Shown here: positions 46,377 to 55,661 of the stretch, piece after piece
How the letters are laid out: each line of letters starts with the position of its first letter
Numbering within the stretch: the stretch's first letter is position 1
Assembly (NCBI GenBank): GCA_900473045.1
Contig: UCKS01000019.1
Coordinates: forward strand, 62,001-126,000
Origin: Hyphomicrobiales bacterium
Lineage (GTDB): Bacteria; Pseudomonadota; Alphaproteobacteria; Rhizobiales; Rhizobiaceae
Direction of reading: 5' to 3'
DNA length: 64,000 nt
Made by a program: the position numbers and the translations under genes
Notes under the pieces: model-generated
Told to the model about the DNA's origin: nothing
Database searches by the model: none
Seen by the model: the letters and a program-made list of their open reading frames with translations, nothing else

Positions 46377-49300
46377 TTAGCTGAACCGTCCGGCCGCGTG
46401 CGCCAGCATCGTATAGACCTTGCCGGTATCCGACGTCAGGTAGGTCTGGGTCATCACCTTGTCGCGGTCGTTGCGGGCGACGTCGCCGAGCAGCTTTTCG
46501 AAGTCGGCGATGTAACGATCGACGGCGGTGCGGAATTCCGGTTCGCGATCATACTTGCGCTTGATCTCGTCGAAGGTCTGCTGGCCCTTCAGCGTGTAGA
46601 GGCGGCGTGTGAACACGTCGCGCTCGCCGCGCTGGTACCGGCGCCACAGGTCGACCGAGGCATCGTGGTCGATGGCGCGGGCGATGTCGACCGACAGCGA
46701 GTTCAGCGATTCCATCACATGGCGCGGGTTGCGGGTGTCGCCTGAGCGGGCGGCAGGAGCGGGTTGTGCGTCGGCGGCACGCTGCTGGACCGGTGCTGCA
46801 GATGCCGGCTCTTCGTCACGCGAGGCGCCACGCAGCAGGTCACGCATCCAGCCGCTGCCTTCTTCGGCACGCTGCTGGCGCGGGGCTGCCTGCGGCTCCG
46901 GCTGACGGGCAACCGGCTGTTGAGCGGCTGGCTGCTGGGCAACGGGACGCGGCTGCTCGATACCGAGGCTACCGCGAAGGCCCGTCTCCGGCTCCGGGCG
47001 GCGTTGTTCCACGACTGGCTGGTGGGCAACGGCGCGGACTGGTGCAGGCGCGACGGCCTGCTGGACTGCCTGCTGTGCTGCAGTCTGTTGGCGGGTGACC
47101 GGCTGGGAGATCTCGAGCTGTCCGGACGACTTGCCGATGATATCGGAAAGCTCCTGCAGGGCCTTGATCTGCTCGGCGACCGCACGGCGCATGACCGAGG
47201 CGTTTTCCTTGGCTTCTTCCGGCAGGTCGAAGGCACCGCGCTTCAGTTCCTCGCGGGTCATATCGAGTTCCTTGCGGATCTCGTGGGCCGAGCGGCGGAT
47301 TTCGTCGGTGGCGCCGCTGAAGCGGCTGACAGCCTCTTCCACGGCCTGGCGGATGGCCGAGCCCATGTGCTCGGCTGCACCGTCCGATTTCTTGCTGGTT
47401 TCGGTCATCAGGCGATCGATGTCCGACAGCGAGGCTCCGACGCTGCCGCGCAGGCGGGAGGCGACTTCCTTGGAACGTTCCTCGGCGCGGACGAAGGCAC
47501 CCTCGACGGAGAGGCTTGCGTCTTCACCGGCCTTGGTGACGGCGGCGCGCATGGCTTCGCTGGCCGATGCGGCACGGGCTTCGGCTTCCGACAAGGTCTT
47601 GCTGACATTGGCGAAGGACGACTGAACACCGGCGCGCAGATTGCTCGCGATTTCGTTGGAGCGTTCTTCTGCCCGTACGAACACCGATTCGACCGACATG
47701 CTGGCTTCGTCGCCGGCCTTGACCACCGCATTGCGCATGGCCTCGGCCGCCGATGCGGCGCGCTGTTCGGCTTCGCTCAGAATACGGCCGACATCGCTGA
47801 AGGACGACTGGATACCGGAGCGCAGATTGCCTGCGACCTGGGCCGAACGGTCCTCTGCACGCTGGAAGGCGCCGTCAACGAAGCCTTCAAGCGCGTGCAT
47901 GGTCTTTTCGATCTCTTCGGACCGGCTGACGAGACCGATGGAGAGCGTCCGCAGGGCATCCTGGCGTTCTTCCAGCGTACTGACCAGATTGGACTGGGCA
48001 GCGGCGAGAAGATCGGATGCCTGGCCGAGAACCTTGGAGTGATCCTCGAAGCGACCGACGATGCCGCCGATTTGCGACAGGGTCGAGCCGGAGATATCGG
48101 CGAGCTTGTCGACCTTGCCTTCGAGAAGGCGGGTCGAGGTGGACAGCATGTCGGAGGCGCGTGTGGCGGATTCCGAAAACCGTGCGGTTGTCGATTCCAG
48201 CTGCTCGTCCATGGCGCCGAGGTTGGTGCTGGCCTGTTCGATGACGCCGGCAATCGAGCTGTTGCTTGCGGCCAATTGGTCGATCAGCCCCATGGCCGTC
48301 GACTGCAGACGGTTCTCGACCATCTTCATGGCCTTGGCCGTTTCTTCGGCGCGGCTCGATATCGCATTCAGCGTTTCGCCGGTGCGTGCGCTCAGGCTGT
48401 CGAGCAGATTGGCATTTTCGGCGCGCAGGCGCTCAGCGCTTTGCTGGGCGACTTCGCTGATCCGGTCGGCGGCTTCCTTGCCGGTTGCTGCATACTGGTC
48501 GATGATCGGGCGCGCCTGCTCGTCGATGATGCGCGTCAGTTCGGCGGAGCGGCCGGCCAGCATCGAGTTGAGCTCGCGGGTGCTGTCGTCGAGGGTGGTG
48601 CGGATGGTGTTGCCACGGGCTTCCAGGGCCTTCTCGACGTCGGTCAGGCTCTGGCTCAGCGACGATGCCTGTTCGGCGACGCGCGACTGTGTCTGGGCGA
48701 TCCGGGCGGCTGCGCCGTCGGATGCTTCGCCAACGGAACGGGCAAGCTCTGCGCTGCGCATCGCTGCGGTCGCTGCCGTCTGTTCCACAGCCGACTGGAA
48801 GTCGGCCTGCCGTGCAGCCATTGCCTGGGCAAAGTCGTCACCGGCCTTCGCCAGCAGTTCGGCAGAGCGCAGTGCTTCCGCATCAATGCCCTGGGCTGCT
48901 TCGCCGACGGCGCCGCGCAGGTTGGTGACGAGGCCTGCAGCCTTGCCTTCGATCGTGCGGCTGACATTGTCGAGGCCGATCGAAAGGGCGCGGTCCATCG
49001 TGCCGAGGCGCTCTTCGATGCGGCCTGTGCCGCCTTCGATGCTGGCCTCGATCCGTGTTGCGGCAGCTGCCGTGACGCGGTCGAGTTCGGCGGTGTGGGT
49101 GGTGAGCGTCTCGGTGATGCGGGTTGCGGCTTCGCCACTGATCCGGTCGATCTCGTCGGTACGGCCAGCCAGGCTGACGGCGATCCGGTCGGCGGCGAGG
49201 GTGCTGACGCGGTCCAGTTCTGCCGTGTGATCGGACAGTGTTGAGGCGATGCGGGCTGCGGCAGCATTGCCGACGCGGTCGATCTCTTCTGTCCGGCCAG

Positions 49301-52300
49301 CCAGGCTGTCGGTGATCATGGCGGCAGCGGCCGTGCTGATCTGATCGAATTCAGCCGTATGGGCAGACAGTGTTTCGGCAATCCGTGCGGCGGCAACGCC
49401 ACCGATCCGGTCGATTTCACCGGTGTGTCCGGACAGGCTGCCGGCGATGCGCGCGGCTGCACGGTCACTGACCTGATCCAGTTCGGATACCTTGGCCGAC
49501 AGCGTATCGGCGATCTTCTGGCCGGCATTGTCGACGAATTCGCTGACGCCGCCGACGCTCTCGCGAATACGGCCTTCCAAGACGCCAAGGCTGCTTTCGA
49601 TGCGTGCGCCGGTCTCGTCGACGCTGCTGTTGATGTTGGTGAGCGACGTGTCCATCCGGTGCGTCAGGGTGTCGGCGGCGCGGCTGATCTGGTCGGCGGT
49701 TTCGCCGAGCTGGGTCGCCACGTGGCTCGTGCTGGCAAGCATGCGCTGCTCAAGGGCAAGCGCACTCTTGTCGATGGTGCCGCCGAGTTCCGCCTGGCGT
49801 TCTTCCAGCGACATTTCCAGCATGCTGGCACTGGTGGCCAGTGTCGTGGCAATCGACATCGATTGTTCGGCCAGCACGTCCGAAAGCTGGTCGGTCCCGT
49901 GGGCGACGGCGACATTGATCGCATTGATCCGGTCGTCAAGCGTTGCGCGGATCTGGTCGTGCGTCGATGCAAGCGAAGCCGCCAGCTGGTCGGCACGGCC
50001 GGAAAGCGTCTGCTCGATATCGGAGGCCCTGCCTGTCATGGCCAAGGCCAGTTCGGAGGCGTGGCCGGAGAGGGCGCTGGCAATCCCGGCCGATGTGCTG
50101 GTCATCGTGCCGGCGATTTCGGCGACACGGCCGGAAAGCTGCTGTTCGATATCACCGACACGATCGGCCATCGTTTCGGCGATCGCACTGGCGCGATAGG
50201 CGAGGCTATCGGCAATTTCTTCCGTGCGGCTGCTGAGCGTATCCGTCATTTCCGTGGCGCGGGCAGACATCGTGCCGGCGATTTCGGCAGAGCGTTCGGA
50301 CAGAAGCGTGTCGAGTGTGGCGGTTTGCGCGGCGAGCGTATCGCCGAGCGCGCGGCTGTGTCCGGACATGACGCTGTCCATGCGCTCGGTGGTGCCACTG
50401 ATGGCCTGCTCGATCGCGCCGGCCGAGGAGGTCAGCACATTGGCGAGGGCGCCGGTTCGGTGCGACAGGATCGTATCGAGGCGCTCTGCGGTCCCATCAA
50501 ATGCGCCGTCGATCGCTGTGGTCGATGAGGCCAGCACGTTTGCAAGTGCACCCGTACGCTGCGACAGGATGGTGTCGAGACGTTCTGCGGTACCATCGAA
50601 TGCGCCGTCGATTGCCGCCGTCGATGAGGACAGAACGTTTGCGAGCGCACCAGTGCGGTGCGACAGGATCGTATCGATCCGTTCTGCCGTACCTTCAAAG
50701 GCGCTGTCGATGGATTCCGAGCTTGCAGCGAGCAGGCTGGAGAGTTCGACGGTGCGTTCCGACAGCGTGTTGTCGAGGCGCAATTGGCTGGCGGCGATCG
50801 ACGTGGTGATCTCGTCGGCGCGATTGGTCAGTGTTTCCTCGATGCGGCCGTGGATCGCCTGCAGACCGTCGATGAAGCCGGTCGTGTGCGTGTCCAGGTT
50901 CTGAGCCAGCTGCTGGTTGCTGGCAGCAATGGCGCTGGTGCGGGCATCCAGCGTTTCGGCAAGACGCTGCTGGCTCTCGGTGAGGGCTGTTTCAAGCGAG
51001 ATCGCGCGCTGGGCAAAGCCGGTTTCAAGCCGGTCCTGCGCCGCCGTAAGCGCACCCATGAGAGTGCCGGAACGCTCCTGCAGCACGCTGTCGATGCGCA
51101 CATGCGCGTTGCCGATGGCGTCGCTCAGTTCGGCGGTCTTGCCGCTGATGGTTTGTTCGATGAAATCCTGAGTCGTGCCGAGCGTCGTCGCCAGTGTCAG
51201 CGACTGGTCCGACAGAGCGGATTCGAAGCGCTCGATACCGCCGTCGAGAATGCCGCCGATCGAGTCTGCACCGCCGGTCACCGACTGGTTGATGCGGGCG
51301 AGGCTCTCCATCAGCTTGGAGTCCAGCAAGCCGGCGCGCTTGTCGAAGGCCGTGGCAAATTCGTGGAAGCGGCTGTCGAAGGCCGTAGACAGGTGACCGA
51401 CCGTCGTCTGCAGCTTTTCGTCGAAGAAGCCGGTGCGCAGATCAATATCCATGATCATGTCGTCGGCGCTGGACTTCAGGCTCTGGCGGAAGTTGGCGCC
51501 CTTTTCATCCAGCGTGGCATTCAGTGTGTGCAGGATGTCGTCGAGGCCGCCGGTGATGGCCTGCTGGCCAATATTCAGGCTCTCGTTGAGATCGCGTGTG
51601 CGGGCGATCAACGTCTCGTTCAGCTGGCGGGCGCGCTCGTTGAGGGCGGCGTTCAGCTTTTCTGTATTGGCATCGAGCGAGGAGGCGCGGGTCTCGAACT
51701 GACCCAGAAGCTGCTGGCCACGTTTTGCCAAAGTCTGGCTGAGATTGTCGAGGCGGGTGTCGAATTCGTTGCTCAGCGAAACGCCGGCGGTGGTGAGGCC
51801 CGAGAGCAGGGCGTCGGTGCGCGTCGACAGCATGGCGCCGATCGTCTGGGTGGCGCTGTCGGAGCGCTCCATCAGGGCAGCGGCGCGGGTTTCGATCATC
51901 GAGGCAAACGCCTCGCCGGATGTGGCGATACGGTTGGAAATGTCGTCGCCGGCAATTGCCAGTTCGTCCTTGAGCTGGATATGAGCGCCGGAAATCGACG
52001 AGCGGATGCGTTCGGCATGGCCAACGATGGATTCGCGCTCGAGGCCGAGTTCCTGCACCAGCGTGCGGACGCGCAATTCGTTGTCACTATAGCTGCGTTC
52101 AAGCGCGTTGACTTCGGAATGAACCAGGGTTTCGAGTTCGGTCGCGCGCGCGATGGTCCGCTCGATGCCTTCGTTCATCGCCGACACCTCGCGGCGAACC
52201 GCCTGGCCGACGGTCATGATGCGTTCGGAGGCGGCGGTTTCCGGCTCGGCAAGGCGCAAGGCGACTTCAGCCATGGAGCGGGCGGCGCTGCGCAATTCCT

Positions 52301-52856
52301 GGGCGCGCGAAATCATGATGGCAAAGGAGAAGAACAGCATCACCGGCAGGATGATGAAGATCGCCACGCCGATGGCGCCCGGCATGGCCGAGAGGTCGGC
52401 GAGTGAGCGGATCTGCCAGATGTCCGGGCCGTACAGAAGATTGGCAACACCGAGGCCACCGATGATCCACAGGGCGGATACGGCAGCGGCAATGCGCATC
52501 GCCGAACGGCTGGAACGGACATCCAGCGATCGCAGGATGGCGGCCGGCGTCTTGCGGCCATCATCGTTTGCGGGCGCAAACGATGGGGCTTTGGGAGCGG
52601 GTTCGGGAGACAGGTTTCTCTGGGTTTCGGCAGCACGGGCGGCCTTGGCGGCCTGGTCAGGCTGTGCTTTGGCGTTCTTCGCCTGGCTGGGCGCGGGTGC
52701 CTGTTTGATCGGCTCAGACACTTTTTCCTCCGGTTGGTCCAGGGAAGTCTTGTCGTTGAGGGCAGACTTAAGCTCGTCAAAATCGATTTTCAGAGCGTCT
52801 TCCAACGCTTGAAATGCCTTGTCGTCGATCGACTCATTGCTTTTATTGGTCGCCAT
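46377..52856 (-). CDS. Giant coiled-coil growth-pole protein (GPR/RgsE type)
   Basis: 2159 residues. A charged, Pro/Gln-containing N-terminus (1-115) is followed by two transmembrane helices (about 121-142 and 160-182), then some 1700 residues of helical, coiled-coil repeats. After these come a Gln/Pro-rich linker (VTRQQTAAQQAVQQAVAPAP onward) and a conserved C-terminal domain (NPRHVMESLNSLSVDIARAI; DLWRRYQRGERDVFTRRLYT). This build and the rhizobial context match Agrobacterium GROWTH POLE RING protein and Sinorhizobium RgsE, inner-membrane proteins that organise unipolar growth. Near-identical 33-residue repeats (50430-50720, 49050-49500) and 62-residue repeats (47430-47890) are seen. GAGG ten bases before the ATG at 52856 fixes the start. 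Confidence 0.88.
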   Translation of the reverse strand: MATNKSNESIDDKAFQALEDALKIDFDELKSALNDKTSLDQPEEKVSEPIKQAPAPSQAKNAKAQPDQAAKAARAAETQRNLSPEPAPKAPSFAPANDDGRKTPAAILRSLDVRSSRSAMRIAAAVSALWIIGGLGVANLLYGPDIWQIRSLADLSAMPGAIGVAIFIILPVMLFFSFAIMISRAQELRSAARSMAEVALRLAEPETAASERIMTVGQAVRREVSAMNEGIERTIARATELETLVHSEVNALERSYSDNELRVRTLVQELGLERESIVGHAERIRSSISGAHIQLKDELAIAGDDISNRIATSGEAFASMIETRAAALMERSDSATQTIGAMLSTRTDALLSGLTTAGVSLSNEFDTRLDNLSQTLAKRGQQLLGQFETRASSLDANTEKLNAALNERARQLNETLIARTRDLNESLNIGQQAITGGLDDILHTLNATLDEKGANFRQSLKSSADDMIMDIDLRTGFFDEKLQTTVGHLSTAFDSRFHEFATAFDKRAGLLDSKLMESLARINQSVTGGADSIGGILDGGIERFESALSDQSLTLATTLGTTQDFIEQTISGKTAELSDAIGNAHVRIDSVLQERSGTLMGALTAAQDRLETGFAQRAISLETALTESQQRLAETLDARTSAIAASNQQLAQNLDTHTTGFIDGLQAIHGRIEETLTNRADEITTSIAASQLRLDNTLSERTVELSSLLAASSESIDSAFEGTAERIDTILSHRTGALANVLSSSTAAIDGAFDGTAERLDTILSQRTGALANVLASSTTAIDGAFDGTAERLDTILSHRTGALANVLTSSAGAIEQAISGTTERMDSVMSGHSRALGDTLAAQTATLDTLLSERSAEIAGTMSARATEMTDTLSSRTEEIADSLAYRASAIAETMADRVGDIEQQLSGRVAEIAGTMTSTSAGIASALSGHASELALAMTGRASDIEQTLSGRADQLAASLASTHDQIRATLDDRINAINVAVAHGTDQLSDVLAEQSMSIATTLATSASMLEMSLEERQAELGGTIDKSALALEQRMLASTSHVATQLGETADQISRAADTLTHRMDTSLTNINSSVDETGARIESSLGVLEGRIRESVGGVSEFVDNAGQKIADTLSAKVSELDQVSDRAAARIAGSLSGHTGEIDRIGGVAAARIAETLSAHTAEFDQISTAAAAMITDSLAGRTEEIDRVGNAAAARIASTLSDHTAELDRVSTLAADRIAVSLAGRTDEIDRISGEAATRITETLTTHTAELDRVTAAAATRIEASIEGGTGRIEERLGTMDRALSIGLDNVSRTIEGKAAGLVTNLRGAVGEAAQGIDAEALRSAELLAKAGDDFAQAMAARQADFQSAVEQTAATAAMRSAELARSVGEASDGAAARIAQTQSRVAEQASSLSQSLTDVEKALEARGNTIRTTLDDSTRELNSMLAGRSAELTRIIDEQARPIIDQYAATGKEAADRISEVAQQSAERLRAENANLLDSLSARTGETLNAISSRAEETAKAMKMVENRLQSTAMGLIDQLAASNSSIAGVIEQASTNLGAMDEQLESTTARFSESATRASDMLSTSTRLLEGKVDKLADISGSTLSQIGGIVGRFEDHSKVLGQASDLLAAAQSNLVSTLEERQDALRTLSIGLVSRSEEIEKTMHALEGFVDGAFQRAEDRSAQVAGNLRSGIQSSFSDVGRILSEAEQRAASAAEAMRNAVVKAGDEASMSVESVFVRAEERSNEIASNLRAGVQSSFANVSKTLSEAEARAASASEAMRAAVTKAGEDASLSVEGAFVRAEERSKEVASRLRGSVGASLSDIDRLMTETSKKSDGAAEHMGSAIRQAVEEAVSRFSGATDEIRRSAHEIRKELDMTREELKRGAFDLPEEAKENASVMRRAVAEQIKALQELSDIIGKSSGQLEISQPVTRQQTAAQQAVQQAVAPAPVRAVAHQPVVEQRRPEPETGLRGSLGIEQPRPVAQQPAAQQPVARQPEPQAAPRQQRAEEGSGWMRDLLRGASRDEEPASAAPVQQRAADAQPAPAARSGDTRNPRHVMESLNSLSVDIARAIDHDASVDLWRRYQRGERDVFTRRLYTLKGQQTFDEIKRKYDREPEFRTAVDRYIADFEKLLGDVARNDRDKVMTQTYLTSDTGKVYTMLAHAAGRFS
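47430..47890 (-). repeat. 62-residue (186-bp) tandem repeats in the growth-pole gene
   Basis: Two full copies and a partial third: units start GAFQRAEDRSAQVAGNLRSG, SVFVRAEERSNEIASNLRAG and GAFVRAEERSKEVASRLRGS, each separated by exactly 62 residues. Confidence 0.85.
50430..50720 (-). repeat. 33-residue (99-bp) near-identical tandem repeats in the growth-pole gene
   Basis: The units GTAERIDTILSHRTGALANV, GTAERLDTILSQRTGALANV and GTAERLDTILSHRTGALANV follow at 33-residue steps with only a few differences even at the DNA level, so slippage or recombination between strains is likely. Confidence 0.88.
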
Positions 52857-53517
52857 GCGGATACGCCTCGTTACTAAACTGTCCTTTCGGAAGGATCCGC
52901 CGCAACACCGCCTGCATTGGGAACACCTCCGAAACTCGGACGGTGACATGAGGATACGCGCATACCATCTACGCAGAACCCTGACATGCACCCATTTCAA
53001 ACCTCGCACCGACGGATAACGCATTGAGACCCGTAGGTGCTTCATTCAATACAGTATTCCGTCAGGACCGTTTACACCCAAAGACATAAACATATCCCTC
53101 AACGTACCGTAGTGACACATTCACCGGTTTCTTACAATTAAGCCCCTCCGGCATTCGTTAAAATCCTAACAAGTTCTTAATGAGAATTGGAGGCATTTCG
53201 GCCAAAAACCCTTGTAATCAGGCAGTTTAAGAGCCGTTAACCATGCCAAGCGAAAGCTGCCGGCATTGTGCCGCGTTTTAATCAGATAGCAGCGCCGCTC
53301 CGGTCTAATCAGCCCAGAAACGACGGGAACAGCGGCTTTGCAGGGCAGGGGACCACACGGTTCGCGCCATCTTCAAGCCACATAATAGGTAGACAGGTCA
53401 GGCACTTCCAGACAAATCCGGGAAACCCGGGGCGTCATGGAGAAGCGAACCGGGTAAAAACGGGACGCCCGGTTGCGAGCCGGTGCGTCAGAAAAAAACA
53501 ACAAGGACATTTGGCAC
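52857..53517. promoter_or_regulatory. 661-bp divergent promoter region of the growth-pole and HPt genes
   Basis: No coding ORF of merit. It contains an AT-rich core (53080-53250) with TTAA-N6-TTAA and TTAACCAT at 53227-53244. Also present are a TCCTT-TCGG-AAGGA hairpin near 52881-52894 in the growth-pole leader, a CGGCA-TTG-TGCCG hairpin near 53260-53272, and AACCGGG/CCCGGTT at 53448-53474 before the HPt gene. Confidence 0.6.
53227..53244 (+). promoter_or_regulatory. Possible CtrA-binding site
   Basis: TTAA-N6-TTAACCAT resembles the cell-cycle regulator CtrA site (TTAA-N7-TTAA; TTAACCAT half-site). The spacer is one base short. It lies between two genes that fit cell-cycle or polarity control. 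Confidence 0.4.
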
Positions 53518-53886
53518 ATGGCGGCTCTCAAGATCGCATTCGAAGCACCCGATAATTTCGGGGGCGCTTGCTCATCCACGTCGCGGCCTATCGATCTCGT
53601 GCATCTGGCGACGCAGACGATGGGCGACAAGCTTCTCGAAATCGAAGTGCTGCAAATGTTTGCCCGCCAGACCCGCCAGTTGATGAAGGACCTGTCATCC
53701 GACAGCGCCGATGCCCGGCTGGCGACCGCCCACCGCCTGCGCGGCGCGGCTCTGGCCGTTGGCGCTTTCGGCGTAGCCGAGACTGCGGCTGCGGTTGAAG
53801 CGGCGCCGCATGACGCTGCCAAACTTGCGGCTCTCGGTGCAGCCGTGCTTGAGGCCGAATTGTTTATCCTGAAACTCTGCCGGTAA
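53518..53886 (+). CDS. HPt (histidine phosphotransfer) domain protein
   Basis: 122 residues. After a loose N-terminus it is one four-helix HPt domain: LLEIEVLQMFARQTRQLMKD, then RLATAHRLRGAALAVGAFGV with the phospho-accepting His, and VAETAAAVEAAPHDAAKLAA. The motif HxLKG appears here as HRLRG, with Arg for the usual Lys, which is seen in some working HPt proteins. It would relay phosphate between a hybrid kinase and a response regulator. The ATG at 53518 has AAGGA upstream; Met at 53473 gives a less likely extension. Divergence from the growth-pole protein gene suggests, but does not prove, a link to polarity or cell-cycle control. Confidence 0.85.
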   Translation: MAALKIAFEAPDNFGGACSSTSRPIDLVHLATQTMGDKLLEIEVLQMFARQTRQLMKDLSSDSADARLATAHRLRGAALAVGAFGVAETAAAVEAAPHDAAKLAALGAAVLEAELFILKLCR

Positions 53887-54092
53887 TTTTAACTGGCCTC
53901 CGCTGGTGAAATGTCCGGTGACAGAGGGGGACGGCTGTTGCCGGACCATGCCAAAACCCGTGCGAGTTGACTGGCGATGGGATTTGTTGGAAGAAATCGG
54001 ATGAATTTGCCGCGTTCCGCCGCCGCCTCTGTTTCGGGGCGGCGTTTGTTCTTGCGGCGAGCCGAAACAACGCCAAGCATCCGGAAGAAACA

Positions 54093-54413
54093 ATGCCAAA
54101 ACTGAGTATCATTGCCTTTGACGGCACGCGCCACGATCTTGAGGTTCAAGCAGGCTCCACCGTCATGGAAAACGCCGTGCGCAATTCGGTGCCTGGCATC
54201 GAGGCCGAATGCGGCGGCGCCTGTGCCTGTGCCACCTGTCATGTCTATGTGGATGATGAATGGTCAGAGCGGGTTGGCGCCCCGGAGGCAATGGAAGAGG
54301 ACATGCTTGATTTCGCCTACGACGTGAAGCCGACCTCGCGGCTCTCCTGTCAGATCAAGATGAACGACGGCCTGGATGGTCTCGTCGTTCATGTTCCCGA
54401 GCGTCAGGCCTGA
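54093..54413 (+). CDS. [2Fe-2S] ferredoxin, adrenodoxin type
   Basis: 106 residues. The cluster ligands are in [15 protein letters not shown] (Cys-x5-Cys-x2-Cys in the loop) and the fourth Cys in SRLSCQIKM near residue 88. That spacing and [20 protein letters not shown] define the adrenodoxin/FdVI group, which donates electrons to monooxygenases, haem and biotin enzymes or Fe-S assembly. GGAAG precedes the ATG at 54093; a longer frame to 53967 is not supported. It stands alone, about 200 bases after the HPt gene. Confidence 0.93.
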   Translation: MPKLSIIAFDGTRHDLEVQAGSTVMENAVRNSVPGIEAECGGACACATCHVYVDDEWSERVGAPEAMEEDMLDFAYDVKPTSRLSCQIKMNDGLDGLVVHVPERQA

Positions 54414-54444
54414 TTTCAGGCTTGGCCGATCTCACAATCGCCGC

Positions 54445-54567
54445 AAAAAAAGCCCCGCTCGTCGCGATCGACAGGCGGGGCCAGGAGGGCGCATCGCATG
54501 CAGATGAGGGAGGGAACATCTGCTGCATCAGGATACGCCAGGAGAACACAACCTGCTTGATGGGGTC
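54445..54567 (-). ncRNA. Candidate trans-acting small RNA with CU-rich loop
   Basis: On the minus strand a strong intrinsic terminator (GCGGGGC 54475-54481 with GCCCCGC 54452-54458, inner GTCG/CGAC, then seven T at 54451-54445) ends a stretch that contains a 7-bp hairpin (54500-54506 with 54517-54523). The hairpin displays TTCCCTCCCT in its loop, and two further CTCC motifs flank it. Exposed CCUCC-type loops mark rhizobial anti-Shine-Dalgarno sRNAs (alpha-r14 and CcsR-like families). CTTGAC at 54602-54597 could be the -35 of its promoter; the -10 is weak, so the 5' end is a guess. Confidence 0.45.
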
Positions 54568-54839
54568 GCCGGTCGAACATCAACCCGGACGAGGCAGTCA
54601 AGCGCGAAACAAATTCCGGAAACGGCGCATCCATATGGGTGCGTACTCAGTAATCCAGGCAGGAGTGAAGCCGGTTTGTTTGCCTGTTCTTCACTCTATG
54701 ATTGCACTGTAGCGCATCTTGCGGCGCTGTTATATCGCTAGAAATCACCAATGAGATACTGTTGACGCGCAAGCTTGGCGCAAGTTACGCGATTCCCGCT
54801 CCGGACTGTGTGGGACATGATTCTACCGTAGGCCGGTGT
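54568..54839. other. Gene-free stretch with interlocked inverted repeats
   Basis: No convincing gene. CAGGCA (54656) and TGCCTG (54681), plus GAGTGAAG (54663) and CTTCACTC (54689), occur in the order A-B-A'-B', so they can form either a pseudoknot or two competing hairpins. CGCATCC/GGGTGCG near 54627-54643 is a further imperfect dyad. Confidence 0.5.
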
Positions 54840-55463
54840 TTACCGCTTTTTCAGCGTATCAAGCCGGTATTGCAGCAACCGGATCATCCGGCGGTCGAAA
54901 TTGGCGGCTTCCATGCGATCGAACCGGGCCTGGTCACGATCATGGTCCTGGATGGCGGTTTCGCTCAGCCGGGCAACGCGGGCCTGCATGCGTTCGCAAT
55001 CTGCTTCCGGTTTCAGCGCCAGGAAGTCCTTTTCGAGTTTGCGTGCGTGGTTGCGGGCAATTTCGGCGTGCCGTTCCTCATGGCGCTTGATGTCGCTTGA
55101 CAGCGTATCCCAGACAAGGCCGAGGTCGCGGCTTGCCTTGCGGCGGTTTTTCCAGCGCGGCAGGATCAGCCGGGTGCTGAGCGTGACCTTTGCACTGCCG
55201 ACGGTGCAACGGTTGCCGTGTTTCACATAGGTGACCGTACCGCCGAATTTGATCTTGGTGGCGCCGGGATGGCGCGAACCGCTGCTTTTCATCATCGGCC
55301 CGTTTTCCGACAGCGCCTTGTCCAGCTCCTCTGCCGTGCGGCCGCCGATCGAGAAATACGTGATACTCTTATTCACGACGGTTTCGGCATAGGCTGTCGA
55401 AAAAGTGCTCGCCACGAAGCTTGCTATCAGAAGCGTGGCGAGTGAAATGCGGCCAGTCGGCAT
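54840..55463 (-). CDS. Secreted DUF922 family protein (predicted Zn-dependent protease)
   Basis: 207 residues. A Sec signal peptide (ISLATLLIASFVASTFSTAY, cleavage after AYAE) is followed by a DUF922 domain: ITYFSIGGRTAEELDKALSE near residues 34-53, then the metalloprotease-like KRHEERHAEIARNHAR (HxxxH arrangement with acidic residues) near 126-141. The family is predicted to be zinc-dependent and periplasmic; no substrate is known. The ATG at 55463 gives the signal peptide; the frame stays open far upstream across folP, which is meaningless. Promoter must lie in the 198-bp gap to folP. Confidence 0.85.
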   Translation of the reverse strand: MPTGRISLATLLIASFVASTFSTAYAETVVNKSITYFSIGGRTAEELDKALSENGPMMKSSGSRHPGATKIKFGGTVTYVKHGNRCTVGSAKVTLSTRLILPRWKNRRKASRDLGLVWDTLSSDIKRHEERHAEIARNHARKLEKDFLALKPEADCERMQARVARLSETAIQDHDRDQARFDRMEAANFDRRMIRLLQYRLDTLKKR

Positions 55464-55661
55464 ATGTTTACAGGTCTCGGCAGTTGAACTTCCCAAGAGC
55501 TTGGGGCATAGCCAGCCAGAGCGCAACAGCAAATAGGCAACAGCTCCCGTTAAACCGGAAAAGCCGATGTATTTCGGATATTTGCTGTTTGCCAACCGTG
55601 CCGGCGCCGTCAAACGGCTGTCGATTCGTGCGCCGACTGCAAGAAAGGGAATGAAGCCATC

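Noticed and set aside
46764-52406. Long plus-strand ORFs (up to 826 codons) opposite the growth-pole gene
   Set aside because: They mirror a repetitive GC-rich coiled-coil gene in the other strand, have odd Cys/Gly-rich composition, and lack ribosome sites. The minus-strand frame has clear domains and start.
54416-54634. 72-codon minus-strand ORF with CMRC and CGDC pairs that look like a zinc ribbon
   Set aside because: The intrinsic terminator with seven T lies inside this frame, before its last Cys pair is complete, so a small RNA explains the region better. I cannot fully exclude a peptide.
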